Positions 9,552 to 18,374 of a stretch of DNA of 53,634 nt are shown one piece after another. Origin of the DNA: Cyclobacterium qasimii M12-11B (GTDB taxonomy: Bacteria > Bacteroidota > Bacteroidia > Cytophagales > Cyclobacteriaceae); NCBI RefSeq assembly GCF_000427295.1, contig NZ_ATNM01000096.1, forward strand, positions 1 through 53,634, given 5' to 3'. A program made the position numbers and the translations under genes. Numbering within the stretch: position 1 is the stretch's first letter; each line of letters opens with the position of its first letter. The notes under the pieces are model-generated. The model did no database searches. It had not been told where the DNA came from and saw only the letters and a program-made list of their open reading frames with translations.

Positions 9552-10494
9552 ACTACACAGCTACCTCCTTTTGCTATCTGGCATACTTGTTTCTGCCTGT
9601 AGTTCTCCGAAAAACAATTCGGGCGAATCTGCAAAACAAACAATTGCGGCAGAAATCACCCACTCCTTTTTTATTGCAGGGCCCGACTTTACGGGAATTT
9701 TGGGCGAGTCAGGAGAAATCCTTTGGGATGCTGAACGTCCAGGTGCGAGAGATGGATATGTTTTGGACAATGGACATGTATTGATTTGCTGGTCAGAAGA
9801 AGTACTAGAGTTTAACAAGGATAAAAAGGTCGTATTCCGATATGAAAAGTCAGCGTTAAACAAGGAATTAGGTACCGCTGTTCGTTTGGATAATGGCAAT
9901 ACCCTCATTACAGAATTAGGAGATAAGCCTCGAATATTGGAGGTAAACCAAGCGGGAGAGATCGCTGTAGCCGTTCCTTTGCAACCTGAAACCGACAATG
10001 CACATATGCAAACCCGTATGGCCCGAAAATTAGCCAACGGAAACTATCTTGTCCCCCATTTATTGGCCTTTGCGGTTAAAGAATACAGCCCTTCGGGCGA
10101 GGTACTACAGACTTTCCGTACAGATTTACCCGAATTAGGTGGTCGAGAGGCTAAAAACTGGCCATTTACAGCAATTCGTCTTGCCAACGGTAATACCCTG
10201 ATCAATTTAACGAATGGGAATAAAACAGTTGAGATGGATCCTGCTGGAAAAGTAGTTTGGAAAGTAAGCAATGAAGATTTTGAAGGAAGCCCTTTTCAAG
10301 ATCCTTGTGGTGCCCAGCGTTTACCCAATGGAAATACAGTGATTGCGAGCTATGGAGCGAAAGAGGGGATCAAGCTTTTTGAGTTAACCCCTGAAAAAGA
10401 AATGGTCTGGAAGTACGAAGGGGTGAATAGAGTGCATCATTTTCAGGTATTAACAACAAATGGAGTAGCGCTGAAAGGAACCCCTTTGAAATAA
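9547..10494 (+). CDS. Beta-propeller lipoprotein, arylsulfotransferase/PQQ-like repeats
   Basis: The gene encodes 315 residues with a lipoprotein signal peptide (lipobox SGILVSAC, Cys at about 18). It then has several blades with the same signature: LDNGHVLICW, RLDNGNTLIT, KLANGNYLVP, RLANGNTLINL and RLPNGNTVIAS, each followed by an acidic turn and a KVVWK/EMVWKY strand. Such NGNTLI repeats are typical of the ASST-like and PQQ-like propellers of Bacteroidota, in which the blades form a binding platform. I see no clear sulfotransferase catalytic His set, so an enzymatic role is not claimed. The ATG overlaps the stop of a tiny upstream frame. Confidence 0.75.
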   Translation: MKLHSYLLLLSGILVSACSSPKNNSGESAKQTIAAEITHSFFIAGPDFTGILGESGEILWDAERPGARDGYVLDNGHVLICWSEEVLEFNKDKKVVFRYEKSALNKELGTAVRLDNGNTLITELGDKPRILEVNQAGEIAVAVPLQPETDNAHMQTRMARKLANGNYLVPHLLAFAVKEYSPSGEVLQTFRTDLPELGGREAKNWPFTAIRLANGNTLINLTNGNKTVEMDPAGKVVWKVSNEDFEGSPFQDPCGAQRLPNGNTVIASYGAKEGIKLFELTPEKEMVWKYEGVNRVHHFQVLTTNGVALKGTPLK

Positions 10495-10589
10495 TAGGGA
10501 GAGAATGTCCTTTAGAATAAAGGAAATTATAGACTTGGAATGATTTGCCTTTTTTTAAAATTATAACGTCACTTAATAACCAAGCATTC

Positions 10590-10700
10590 TGTTGGCTGGC
10601 CCATTAATTTGATAAAGAATAATAAACCGATGAAGTTAGAAGCATAGTCCACATTTTCACAAGTCCGAGATTAATCATGTATAAATACAAACGTCATAAA
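10590..10700. repeat. R2/R3-type spacer repeat, short composite copy
   Basis: AATAACCAAGCATTCTG (from about 10573) matches the start of R2. TTAATTTGATAAAGAA, CTCCGAGATTAA-like TCCGAGATTAATCATGTATA and the AT-rich end match the right part of R3 at 21950-22040. It stops only a few bases before the next gene. Confidence 0.5.
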
Positions 10701-10705
10701 GCATT

Positions 10706-11194
10706 TTGAGAAAAGTATTCCAAATAATAATTATTGTGCTGATTTCAGTCTCTTGTTCCAATTCAAAAAAAGGAATTTTTACCGAAAACAGGGTTCTTCA
10801 TGTTTACGACTTGGGCTCTCTAAAACGAACTGAGGACTACAAACTGATAATTGAAAATAGAGACACTCTAATCAAATACGAATACAAAAATCTAACTGAC
10901 CAAAGTAAAAACATAAATGTATTCTACATACCCAAATCAAAATTATTAAAATTTTCAATGTGGGAATACATTCCAAAAGAAGGGGGAAATTTTAAAATAC
11001 CTTCTCTTTCAAAAAGGGAATTTATTTATTACGAAATGAAAGAACCGGAAATAGATGGAACTAGCCCTATTCTGTTTAATCCTGAATATGGTATTTTAGG
11101 AATTGGTAATGTAATGGCACCTAATTTCATTTACTTAAAAAACAATGCGGATTTAAATGTTACAGAAAATATAATTGAGAAATTAATAAAATAA
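10706..11194 (+). CDS. Small hypothetical lipoprotein
   Basis: This 162-residue protein starts at a TTG. The frame gives RKVFQIIIIVLISVSC, a compact lipoprotein signal with Cys at about residue 17, which supports this start although no ATG is available. The mature part is polar and beta-rich, with no recognised motif. It is AT-rich and follows a copy of the R3 spacer end directly. No operon partner is visible, as the next gene starts 124 bases on. The function is unknown; it is probably anchored to the inner or outer membrane facing the periplasm. Confidence 0.6.
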   Translation: MRKVFQIIIIVLISVSCSNSKKGIFTENRVLHVYDLGSLKRTEDYKLIIENRDTLIKYEYKNLTDQSKNINVFYIPKSKLLKFSMWEYIPKEGGNFKIPSLSKREFIYYEMKEPEIDGTSPILFNPEYGILGIGNVMAPNFIYLKNNADLNVTENIIEKLIK

Positions 11195-11318
11195 AAATCT
11201 TTTTCAGCTATGGCTATAAATTAGTCATACTGTTTCATATAAACCAATTCCAACACTTCTAATCCGGCTAGATTCCTATCATGAAAAATATTAGTCTAAT
11301 CGTTACCGACAATTCAGA

Positions 11319-11867
11319 ATGAAAAAATCCTTGAAAATTATTGGAATCTCAATCCTATTACTGATTCTATTTAGAGGAATCATTTTCAGATTAGTAATCA
11401 CATACAACGAAATTGGAACACGTCCAGAAACTGAGATAAGCAACAGGAATCTAATTGAAAAAATCGATAGTAAATTGATAAACAGAGCAATCAACTTGAA
11501 AACAATTATGGATATCGCTGATGAGATAACGAATGAGGAATTGAAATTTACAATAAATAGGGCTTCTATTAATCCAAATGAATTGATAAATACCAATGAA
11601 GCAAATTGTGTAGGTTATTCAGCAATGTATAATTCAATCGCAAATTATGTCATAAGGAAGAATAAATTGCAAAAGGAAATTAAAGCTGAACATAAGGTTG
11701 GGAAATTAGAAATGTTTGGCATTAATCTCCATCAGTTTTTTGAAAATCCATTTTTCAAAGACCATGATTTCAATGAAATAACAGATAAAACAACTGGCGT
11801 TAAAATCTCGGTTGACCCAACTTTGAGTGATTACTTGTGGATAAATAGCGTTGCTAAAAAGGAATAA
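11319..11867 (+). CDS. Membrane-anchored transglutaminase-like protein
   Basis: The gene encodes 182 residues. An N-terminal transmembrane or signal-anchor segment (IIGISILLLILF) is followed by a soluble part. That part has a candidate Cys-His-Asp triad in the right order for the transglutaminase-like fold: Cys97 in NCVGYSAMYNSI, His149 in DHDFNEI, and Asp166 in ISVDPTL. The spacing and the VDPTL ending fit small bacterial transglutaminase-like/papain-fold proteins, which act as proteases or amidases or have lost activity. The catalytic domain probably faces the periplasm. It is AT-rich and ends just where repeat R1 copy B begins. The family call is from motifs, not a search. Confidence 0.6.
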   Translation: MKKSLKIIGISILLLILFRGIIFRLVITYNEIGTRPETEISNRNLIEKIDSKLINRAINLKTIMDIADEITNEELKFTINRASINPNELINTNEANCVGYSAMYNSIANYVIRKNKLQKEIKAEHKVGKLEMFGINLHQFFENPFFKDHDFNEITDKTTGVKISVDPTLSDYLWINSVAKKE

Positions 11868-12140
11868 AACGTTGCTCAATCGAGTAGCGTTGAGGAACCA
11901 TAAGTTCACAGCCTGTCCTAACCCTTTGAAAAATCAGGGAAAGAATTGCGACTTGCTAATACGGCGGGCCACAGCTTGTCCCTAATTTAATCAGGAGCGC
12001 CCGTACTAAAGGGATACTGATGAACCTCGGCACAAGTTTTCACCCTCTGGAATAATTTGGTATCTTCAATGTCAGATTCCCATGCTGGGCACACACAAAA
12101 CCTTAACTGCATTAAACCGTAGTTAGCCAAACGTTGGGCA
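11868..12140. repeat. Dispersed spacer repeat R1, copy B (internally shortened)
   Basis: The left edge AACGTTGCTCAATCGAGTAG starts at the preceding gene's stop and matches 18372-18386. The block CATAAG..CACAGCCTGTC also matches copy C. The right part, from AGAATTGCGACTTGCTAATAC to the imperfect TTAACTGC/GTAGTTA hairpin, matches copy A. The middle section found in copies A and C is missing. The copy ends CCAAACGTTGGGC just before the next gene. Confidence 0.7.
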
Positions 12141-12148
12141 TAATCATC

Positions 12149-13006
12149 ATGACGTATAGAAAAACATATAGGATATTTGAGAAGGAAGAGAGAGAACTAG
12201 TTTATGAAGACATCCTAAATGAATCAGGCCAAATAATCTCATTTAATGATTATCAATCCCCAGGTCAAACCGAAGGCTATAATAAATATGATGTTAATGG
12301 AATTCTAATTTGTGAACGGGAACTAACAGATGGAAAAGAAGGATCAAGAACAGAATACTCCTATAATTCAAATGGGGATATCGTAAGTAAAAAGCTCTTT
12401 GTGGCAGGAGAACTCTTTGAGGAGATGATTTTTGAATATTTGGATAAAGGTTTCGTCAAAAGGACAATCCAACATGAGGAAGAAATAGAACGATTTATTG
12501 AAAACGAGGATGGAATTAAATTTTTAAGGGAGTTCTTTGAAGGCCATGAATTAATTGAACGGCATGATGGAAAATATGACCCTAAAACTCGAACAGAACG
12601 GATAAGGATAACCGATAATGACGGGAGATTATTAGCGACTAGATTTCAGGAATTTGATGAATCGGAGAACTTACTGAAATATGAAGAGAAAAATGAAAAT
12701 GGAAATGTTTTAGTTTTAATTGAATACAAATATAAAAACAACGAAATTGTTTTTGAGAAACATGATAACTATTTAAATGAGAAATACTACGAAGTAGTTT
12801 ACGAATACGATTCTTGTGGGAATTTAATCAGTCAAGAAATTAGAACACCCTCGGGCAACCTTCTTGAATATCAAAAACAGATGTTTGATGAGCAAGGCCG
12901 ACTAATCAGTGAAAGTGGATATTCGGTTGGTAGTTTTAATGCTATTTATGGAACGTATGTTCAAGGAGAGAAGTACACCTTTGAACACGAATATGAAGAG
13001 AAATAG
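12149..13006 (+). CDS. YD-repeat-like cytosolic protein
   Basis: The protein has 285 residues from the ATG at 12149; an in-frame TTG lies 15 bases upstream, inside the repeat end. It is a run of about ten short beta hairpins with the pattern Y-x-Y-(D/N)-x-x-G-x-(L/I), for example KYDVNGILICERE, EYSYNSNGDIVSKK, EYDSCGNLISQE and MFDEQGRLISES. These are RHS/YD-type repeats as found in YwqK-like and Rhs fragments. No signal peptide or toxin domain is seen. It could be an orphan immunity or Rhs-derived protein. Acidic residues are abundant. The neighbours are repeats on both sides, so it stands alone. Confidence 0.65.
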   Translation: MTYRKTYRIFEKEERELVYEDILNESGQIISFNDYQSPGQTEGYNKYDVNGILICERELTDGKEGSRTEYSYNSNGDIVSKKLFVAGELFEEMIFEYLDKGFVKRTIQHEEEIERFIENEDGIKFLREFFEGHELIERHDGKYDPKTRTERIRITDNDGRLLATRFQEFDESENLLKYEEKNENGNVLVLIEYKYKNNEIVFEKHDNYLNEKYYEVVYEYDSCGNLISQEIRTPSGNLLEYQKQMFDEQGRLISESGYSVGSFNAIYGTYVQGEKYTFEHEYEEK

Positions 13007-13629
13007 GCTATGCCCAATAACTAATCATTCTGAGAGCTAGCCCTTCGACAAGCTCAGGGACCGTGCTCAGAGGCCAGGCTTAGGGTACACTTCAGTACCT
13101 TGGGAATTAGGGTTAATATGGGGAATGGTTTTCTCCTTTTGTTTTTTGCGCTTGGAGAATTAATAAGTAAGTGGTTATAGGTTGTTCCTTCGCCTTTTTC
13201 AGAAGATTAGGGCCATTTTTCTGATGGTTTAAGTGTGGTTTTCCCTCTACTTCTAATAGTTATCGACAAGGAATTTTTTGAGCTATAAATCAAAGTCAGG
13301 CACATTTTAACAGGCTTTTTCAATGAAAGATTACTTTTTTTCATAGCATAAAATATTGACTATTAACGATAGGCCTAATGTAGGAAGAAATGGCTATAAC
13401 TGCCGGCTTCCTGGGAAGGGTTGGTTCAACAATGTATAAAAACAATAGCGGTTTGGGGGTTAACTCGAACTGCTTTCACATTTAATTATGTGCCTATTTC
13501 CCGAAAAGTAAGTATGGTAAAAAGCGCTACTGCACTTGACCATAGCACTAACCATAAAAGAGAGATAAAAAGTAGAACCCTGTAAGACGGGAACGAATCT
13601 TGTCATTAAAGCATTTGACTATAAAGCAG
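13007..13629. other. Spacer holding R2 copy 2; rest without visible features
   Basis: The first 190 bases are repeat R2. From about 13200 to 13629 the sequence has no open frame of interest and no clear hairpin terminator for either flanking convergent gene. Confidence 0.5.
13008..13200. repeat. Dispersed spacer repeat R2, copy 2, with REP-like palindrome
   Basis: It aligns with 2487-2700. The REP core CCCTTCGACAAGCTCAGGG followed by ACCGTGCTCAG lies at 13041-13070. The copy begins within a few bases of the stop codon of the YD-repeat gene. Confidence 0.65.
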
Positions 13630-14943
13630 TTACTGTCCAATTTGTTTGCCTATAGAACGGACAATTCGCAGCAAATTCTCGTTGTTTTCAAGGTGAGAAT
13701 TATTTTGCCAATTTGCCATTAAGACTATGACGACTTGATTATCGTAATCAGCAAAAATAAACTGGCCGAATGAACCTACCGTATACATCAACGCATCGTC
13801 TCGCAGTATCCAGACATGATTTCTGTACTCCTCTATTTGACCCAACAATTTATAGCTTGACTTAGAAATTGTTAGTGGTTGATCAAATGTTGATTGAAAA
13901 TAACGCTCAGGGATTATTTCGCGACCTTTATAACTACCTCTATTTAACATCATTTGACCAAATCTAGCAGCATCCCTAAGGGTTATTGCCATTCCAAAAC
14001 TAGCACCTGGATTACCGTCTTCATCAATTGCAACAGCTCCATCATATCGGGCTTGTAAAGGTCGCCAAAAAGTTTCTTCTATCAACTCAGCATATTGCTT
14101 ACCTGTTACCTTCTGGGCAATCATAGCCAACACCTGTGTATTCATGTCGTTATAGGAGAATTTAGTGCCGGCAGCAAAAGTGGGTTCCTGAAACTGCTGA
14201 ATAAATGAAAGAACAGAACGGCGTTTAACCCCTAGCCCCTTTGGCTTCAGTCCCAGATGAATTTCACTCAAATAGCCATAATCCCCAGCCTTATGATAAC
14301 TGCCAAAATCAGGAAACCCAACTTCCATATCAAGCAGATTTTGCAGTGTAGCCCCTTTAAAAACGTCGGCATCCAAGTCAGGTAAGTATTCGTTTACATT
14401 TGCTTCCAAGTCTACTAAGCCCTCGTTCGCTAGCTTGTGTATCAACATACCAGTGAACGTTTTTGAACTAGATTGTAAAATTTGAATATCATGTTTTTGC
14501 ATTCCTTGGTCATAGGTTTCAAAAACCAATTTGCCATCATGCATAACGGCAAAGCCTTTCATTTGTATTGACTTCAGAAGGTCTGGCAATAGCACCTCTT
14601 TCTCCTTATTAACAGGAATCCTTAGCTTCTTGAGATTGAATGGGTCATTTTTTATTTCGGCAAGTGCTGGCGCTTCAGGGTCAGCGTGGATAGTAGCCAT
14701 CGGTATAAACTCACGTGGATGATGACTTGCATAACGACTATAAGGCCAATGTTGCCAGTTAAGGAGATTGATATCACTACGATCGAACGGAGTATTAAAT
14801 GGCATGTCGCGTATCGCGTCAAGTTTTTGATTAATTTTTATTGCCTCTATATCTTGACCGCTGGTTTGTGTGCTGATAAATAAAAAGCATAACGCAATAA
14901 ATATTTGACTTGCCAGATAGACGGCTTTAAAATTTATAGCCAT
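13630..14943 (-). CDS. Secreted serine hydrolase of the beta-lactamase/class C family
   Basis: The gene encodes 437 residues with an N-terminal hydrophobic export segment (FIALCFLFIS). The serine beta-lactamase/penicillin-binding fold shows as SSSKTFTG, giving the SxxK nucleophile motif at Ser158-Lys161. YND at Tyr264 sits in the usual YxN place, and the strand pattern QFIFADYDNQVVIVLMANW comes near the end. Asp replaces the usual Asn of YxN, which is a common variant in esterase-like members. It probably acts as a periplasmic esterase, peptidase or amidase rather than an antibiotic resistance enzyme. It is monocistronic on the minus strand, convergent with the YD-repeat gene. Confidence 0.8.
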   Translation of the reverse strand: MAINFKAVYLASQIFIALCFLFISTQTSGQDIEAIKINQKLDAIRDMPFNTPFDRSDINLLNWQHWPYSRYASHHPREFIPMATIHADPEAPALAEIKNDPFNLKKLRIPVNKEKEVLLPDLLKSIQMKGFAVMHDGKLVFETYDQGMQKHDIQILQSSSKTFTGMLIHKLANEGLVDLEANVNEYLPDLDADVFKGATLQNLLDMEVGFPDFGSYHKAGDYGYLSEIHLGLKPKGLGVKRRSVLSFIQQFQEPTFAAGTKFSYNDMNTQVLAMIAQKVTGKQYAELIEETFWRPLQARYDGAVAIDEDGNPGASFGMAITLRDAARFGQMMLNRGSYKGREIIPERYFQSTFDQPLTISKSSYKLLGQIEEYRNHVWILRDDALMYTVGSFGQFIFADYDNQVVIVLMANWQNNSHLENNENLLRIVRSIGKQIGQ

Positions 14944-15201
14944 TTTTTTCTTAAAAATAGAGAAATTATACCATGTATTTTTAATACAAAGCCTTTGTGT
15001 ATACTTTGCCTTTCGTAGTTAAGTTGCATTATTCAAGACCAAAAACGCAGAGTAAAATCAAGTCTTACCACATTTCAACTTTACAACTACAGAAAAATAA
15101 AGCAATAACGACCGGTAATATCAAGCATTTAACGGCTGGCCGCCCTTCACCACCCTGTTTTTCTTCGTAAATTTGTTGACTAAGAAATAATCATACTACT
15201 A

Positions 15202-16257
15202 ATGAAATATACTAATTTAGGTAGAGGGATGCGCTTGTTTTTGCCACTAGCATTTATCGCTATTTTTAGTTTAGTAAATGGATGTGCTACCCTTAACAAA
15301 AGCGCCGCCAATAAACCTTTTACAATTATCGTTCTGCCCGACACGCAAGGCTATGCGGACACCAGGCATAAGGAGACACAGAAGCACTGGCCAGGAATTG
15401 GTGATCAGCGTGACAGTTTCTTTATGCAAACGGAATGGATCAAAAAGAACCGAAAGAAGCTGAATATCGCATTAGTGGCACATGTTGGCGACATCACACA
15501 GACAGACCACTATGAAGAGTGGAAGATAGCAGATACCGCTTTCAAGACCATTGACAACACCGTTCCTTATATATTGTCCTCGGGAAACCATGACATGGGA
15601 TACTCAGCAAAAGATCATAAAACAAGTCATTCCCGTGAAAGCCTACTTAGCTCCTACTTCAAACCTTCTCGTTTCACAAAGAACCCTTTGTACAAACCGC
15701 TTTTCGGTTTTAATAAAAAGCTGCATTTTAAAGAAGATGGGCAAACTGAAAACTACTACCTCTTCCTAAAAGAAGGCGAGATGAAGTTTCTTGTATTTAG
15801 TTTGGAGTTTAAACCTCGGGACGAGACCCTTGAATGGGCGAATAAAGTGGTAGCACAGCATCCTGAATACAGGACCATCATCGTCACACACAGTTACCTA
15901 AGCAGAAAAAAGGGAGAACGAACAGGTGCTGACAGCTATTTGGTGAAAGGCAACTCAGGTGAAGAAATGTGGGAGAAATTTGTTAGCCAACACAAGAATA
16001 TCTTTCTGGTTCTTTCCGGCCATGCCATGGAGAATTTACTGAGCAGCAAAGGCAAGCATGGAAATATTGTGCACCAGGTTCAGGCAGATTATTGGTATTG
16101 GGACAAGCCTGAGATCAAGGCAGGAAGTGGTTTCTTACGCATCATGACTTTCTACCCTGAGAAAAACAGTATTGAGGTGCAGACTTATTCGCCTGTAACG
16201 GCTATGTTCCTAACACGTCCCACAAGCATGTTTACTTTGGATTACCCTATGCAGTAG
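15202..16257 (+). CDS. Calcineurin-like metallophosphoesterase lipoprotein (copy 1)
   Basis: This 351-residue lipoprotein has a lipobox at LVNGC (Cys28). The metal-binding motifs of calcineurin-like phosphoesterases are in order: VLPDTQGYAD (Asp47), HVGDITQ (Asp97), SGNHD (Asn129-His130), VTHSYLS and SGHAMEN. The full set is present, so the enzyme should be active, probably on a phosphodiester or phosphomonoester outside the cytoplasm. The substrate is unknown. It lies in the left copy of a 1.39-kb duplication. The second copy at 20692 is intact as well, and both start with the same residues, supporting this ATG. Confidence 0.85.
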   Translation: MKYTNLGRGMRLFLPLAFIAIFSLVNGCATLNKSAANKPFTIIVLPDTQGYADTRHKETQKHWPGIGDQRDSFFMQTEWIKKNRKKLNIALVAHVGDITQTDHYEEWKIADTAFKTIDNTVPYILSSGNHDMGYSAKDHKTSHSRESLLSSYFKPSRFTKNPLYKPLFGFNKKLHFKEDGQTENYYLFLKEGEMKFLVFSLEFKPRDETLEWANKVVAQHPEYRTIIVTHSYLSRKKGERTGADSYLVKGNSGEEMWEKFVSQHKNIFLVLSGHAMENLLSSKGKHGNIVHQVQADYWYWDKPEIKAGSGFLRIMTFYPEKNSIEVQTYSPVTAMFLTRPTSMFTLDYPMQ

Positions 16258-16369
16258 AAAGGTAAGTAGGGATCTTGACAATAAGTATCAACCCAAATAA
16301 AATGCTGCAGCAGTAGGCACAATGCCTTCCCTTTGGACATGGGAGTACACTTAAAATTATCGATAGATC

Positions 16370-16560
16370 TTTTTATTGAAACCCTTATAAACCAAAAAGC
16401 CCTGTCCGAAAAGTTGTATTTTGGCTATTACCAATAAAAATGTGGTCTTTCCACTAGCATCTCTGTCCGAAATCCTTAATTTGATAAAGAAAACAAATCA
16501 AAGGGGTTGGCTACATAGCGTGTATATACGCAACTCCAATGTCTATAGATGGATATATAC
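16370..16560. repeat. Dispersed spacer repeat R3, copy at 16.4 kb
   Basis: ACCCTTATAAACC, then a block ending ATTTTGGC, then TTTCCACTAGCATCT, CTTAATTTGATAAAGAA and an AT-rich tail with GTATATACG-AACTCC. Related copies occur near 21.9 and 23.3 kb and, more diverged, at 27.4 kb. It ends close to the Crp-family start. Confidence 0.65.
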
Positions 16561-16590
16561 AGATATTGGCATTCATTAAAACAGAACTCT

Positions 16591-17175
16591 ATGTTAAATG
16601 AAATTATCAGAAAAATTACAGAAGAGTATTCCGTTTTATCAAAGGAAACTATTGATGATTGGAAAGAAAACAGCAAAATTCTAGAGCTTAAAAAAGGAAC
16701 TCAATTAGTCAAAGAGGAGAAGTTTACGAACAAACTGTATTTTATTTACAAAGGAAGTGCAAAAGCATATCACTTAAAAGACGGGAAATTAGTTACAGAT
16801 TGGTTTGCTTTCGACAATCAATTTATTTGTGCTATAACAGGTTATTTCCTGAAAGCACCAAGTGAGCATTGTATTGAACTAACTGAAGACAGCATTATTC
16901 TAGAGTTTGAGCGCGAAAAATTAACAGAACTATCAAATCAATACCACGATTTTGAAAGGCTTTCAAGAAAAGTCATAACCAGAATAATGCTTCAACTTCA
17001 GCAAAGGGTTGTTTATCTACAATTCGCAACTGCTATAGAACGATATGAATTCTTGCTAAAACAATTCCCTGAAATCGAATCACACATTTCATTGGGTGAT
17101 ATTGCCTCATATATCGGAATAACACAAGAAACTTTAAGTAGAGTAAGAACAAAAAAATACGGTGATTTGATTTAG
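16591..17175 (+). CDS. Crp/Fnr-family transcriptional regulator
   Basis: The protein has 194 residues from ATG 16591 (an upstream in-frame ATG at 16549 lies in the repeat tail). The N-terminal cyclic-nucleotide-binding-like barrel spans about residues 10-110 (LKKGTQLVKEEKFTNKLYFIYKGSAKAY). A dimer helix follows. The C-terminal helix-turn-helix is LGDIASYIGITQETLSRVR. Cys residues are few and not clustered, so an FNR-type iron-sulfur cluster is unlikely. The two genes after it lie on the same strand with gaps of 59 and 24 bases, so it may control them. Regulators of this Bacteroidota type often sit beside their target. Confidence 0.85.
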   Translation: MLNEIIRKITEEYSVLSKETIDDWKENSKILELKKGTQLVKEEKFTNKLYFIYKGSAKAYHLKDGKLVTDWFAFDNQFICAITGYFLKAPSEHCIELTEDSIILEFEREKLTELSNQYHDFERLSRKVITRIMLQLQQRVVYLQFATAIERYEFLLKQFPEIESHISLGDIASYIGITQETLSRVRTKKYGDLI

Positions 17176-17234
17176 GTCAAAAGATTTGTGCCCTTCAATT
17201 AAGAGCTTTGTTTGAACAACCAAATCAAGGCATT

Positions 17235-17726
17235 ATGGACATAAAAGAAAATTGGCAGCTTATTAAAAATCATTTTAATGTAAGTTTTAAAACAAGCTTG
17301 TCCGTTTCAATTGCCTCTGTTACCAAAGACAATATGCCAACAGTGACACCAATCGGAACACTGTTTTTAAATATGGACCATACAGGTTTTTATTTTGAAA
17401 AATTCCCAAAGACAATACCGGAAAATGCAAAAACGAATAAAAACATATGTGTTTTAGGCGTGAATAGCAGCAAATGGTTTTGGCTAAAAGCACTTTACAA
17501 ACTTCAGTTTAGTTCATATCCCGCAATTAGACTTTATGGTGAATTGGGAGAAAAAAGGAAAGCATCAGGAATCGAAATCTCAAGACTAAATAGACGAATG
17601 AATGCAACCAAAGCCTTAAAAGGAAATGCTTATTTATGGGGGGATATGGAATTTGTTCGCGAAATAAAATTCACAAAAGCAGAAGGGGTAAACATTGGAA
17701 AAATGTCAGACGGATTTCTAAAATAA
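17235..17726 (+). CDS. PPOX-fold (pyridoxamine-phosphate-oxidase-like) flavin/haem-binding protein
   Basis: The protein has 163 residues from ATG 17235; a TTG nine codons upstream is less likely. The split-barrel signature is VSIASVTKDNMPTVTPIGTLFLN, then TGFYFEKFPKT and later a conserved AIRLYGELGE strand. This fold binds FMN or haem and is found in small oxidoreductases and general-stress proteins. It is cytosolic. It sits between a Crp-family regulator and a membrane protein with haem-like histidines, suggesting a redox-linked operon. The actual substrate is unknown. Confidence 0.75.
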   Translation: MDIKENWQLIKNHFNVSFKTSLSVSIASVTKDNMPTVTPIGTLFLNMDHTGFYFEKFPKTIPENAKTNKNICVLGVNSSKWFWLKALYKLQFSSYPAIRLYGELGEKRKASGIEISRLNRRMNATKALKGNAYLWGDMEFVREIKFTKAEGVNIGKMSDGFLK

Positions 17727-17750
17727 AATCATAGCTAACAGAGCTTAAAA

Positions 17751-18366
17751 ATGAACGTAAAAAAACTACACTACTTCTCAGGAATTACGATTACAATTTT
17801 CGTAGGCCTACACTTATTTAATCATTTTTATAGTCTTTTTGGAGCAGAAGCCCATATTAATCTGATGAATGATTTAAGGATTATTTATAGGAATGTAATT
17901 GCTGAAACGATATTGCTTGTTACCGTTGCCACACAAATTGTTTCGGGAATAAAATTGTTCTTAAAGAAACGTAAAACGAAATATGATTTATTTGAAAAAC
18001 TTCAAATTTGGACAGGACTTTACCTTGCTATTTTTTTAGTATTTCATTTAAGTGCCGTATTATTTGGCAGATTGGTTTTGGAGCTAGACACTAACTTTTA
18101 TTTTGGAGTTACTGGACTTAATACGTTTCCTTTAAATTTGTTTTTTATCCCATATTATGGACTTGCAATCATTTCGTTTTTCGGACATATTTCAGCAGTT
18201 CATTCGAAAAAATTAAAGAAAAATATTTGGTATTGAACCAATTAAGCAATCTTATGGAATTTTAATTATCGGAATACTTTTAACCGTAATTATATTATAT
18301 GGATTGACAAATGGATTCAATGGAGTAGAAATACCAAAAGAATACAATATATTGATTGGGAAATAA
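17751..18366 (+). pseudogene. Cytochrome-b-like multi-helix membrane protein, frameshifted near its end
   Basis: The main frame (17751-18236) gives 161 residues with about four transmembrane helices. Histidines lie within them: GLHLFNH in helix 1, FLVFHLS in helix 3, and FFGHISAVH in helix 4. This pattern resembles the succinate-dehydrogenase/cytochrome-b561-type haem-b fold. After KKN the frame shifts by one base: IFGIEPIKQSYG, then a fifth hydrophobic helix (ILIIGILLTVIILYGL) and a tail ending ILIGK at TAA 18364-18366. Adding one A in the A-run near 18217-18223 would restore a protein of about 205 residues. It could therefore be a sequencing error or a young mutation. It is the last gene of the Crp-PPOX-membrane operon. 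Confidence 0.65.
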
Positions 18367-18374
18367 AAACGAAA

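Larger units (their letters stand above)
15169..16560 (+). repeat. 1.39-kb direct repeat, left copy
   Basis: It starts at AATTTGTTG and runs past the metallophosphoesterase gene into the R3 spacer, matching 20659-22045 in the same orientation. The encoded proteins differ at about 22 of 351 residues by my count. Downstream the shared text continues through ACTTAAAATTATCGATAGAT and AAAGGGGTTGGCTACATA. Confidence 0.85.
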
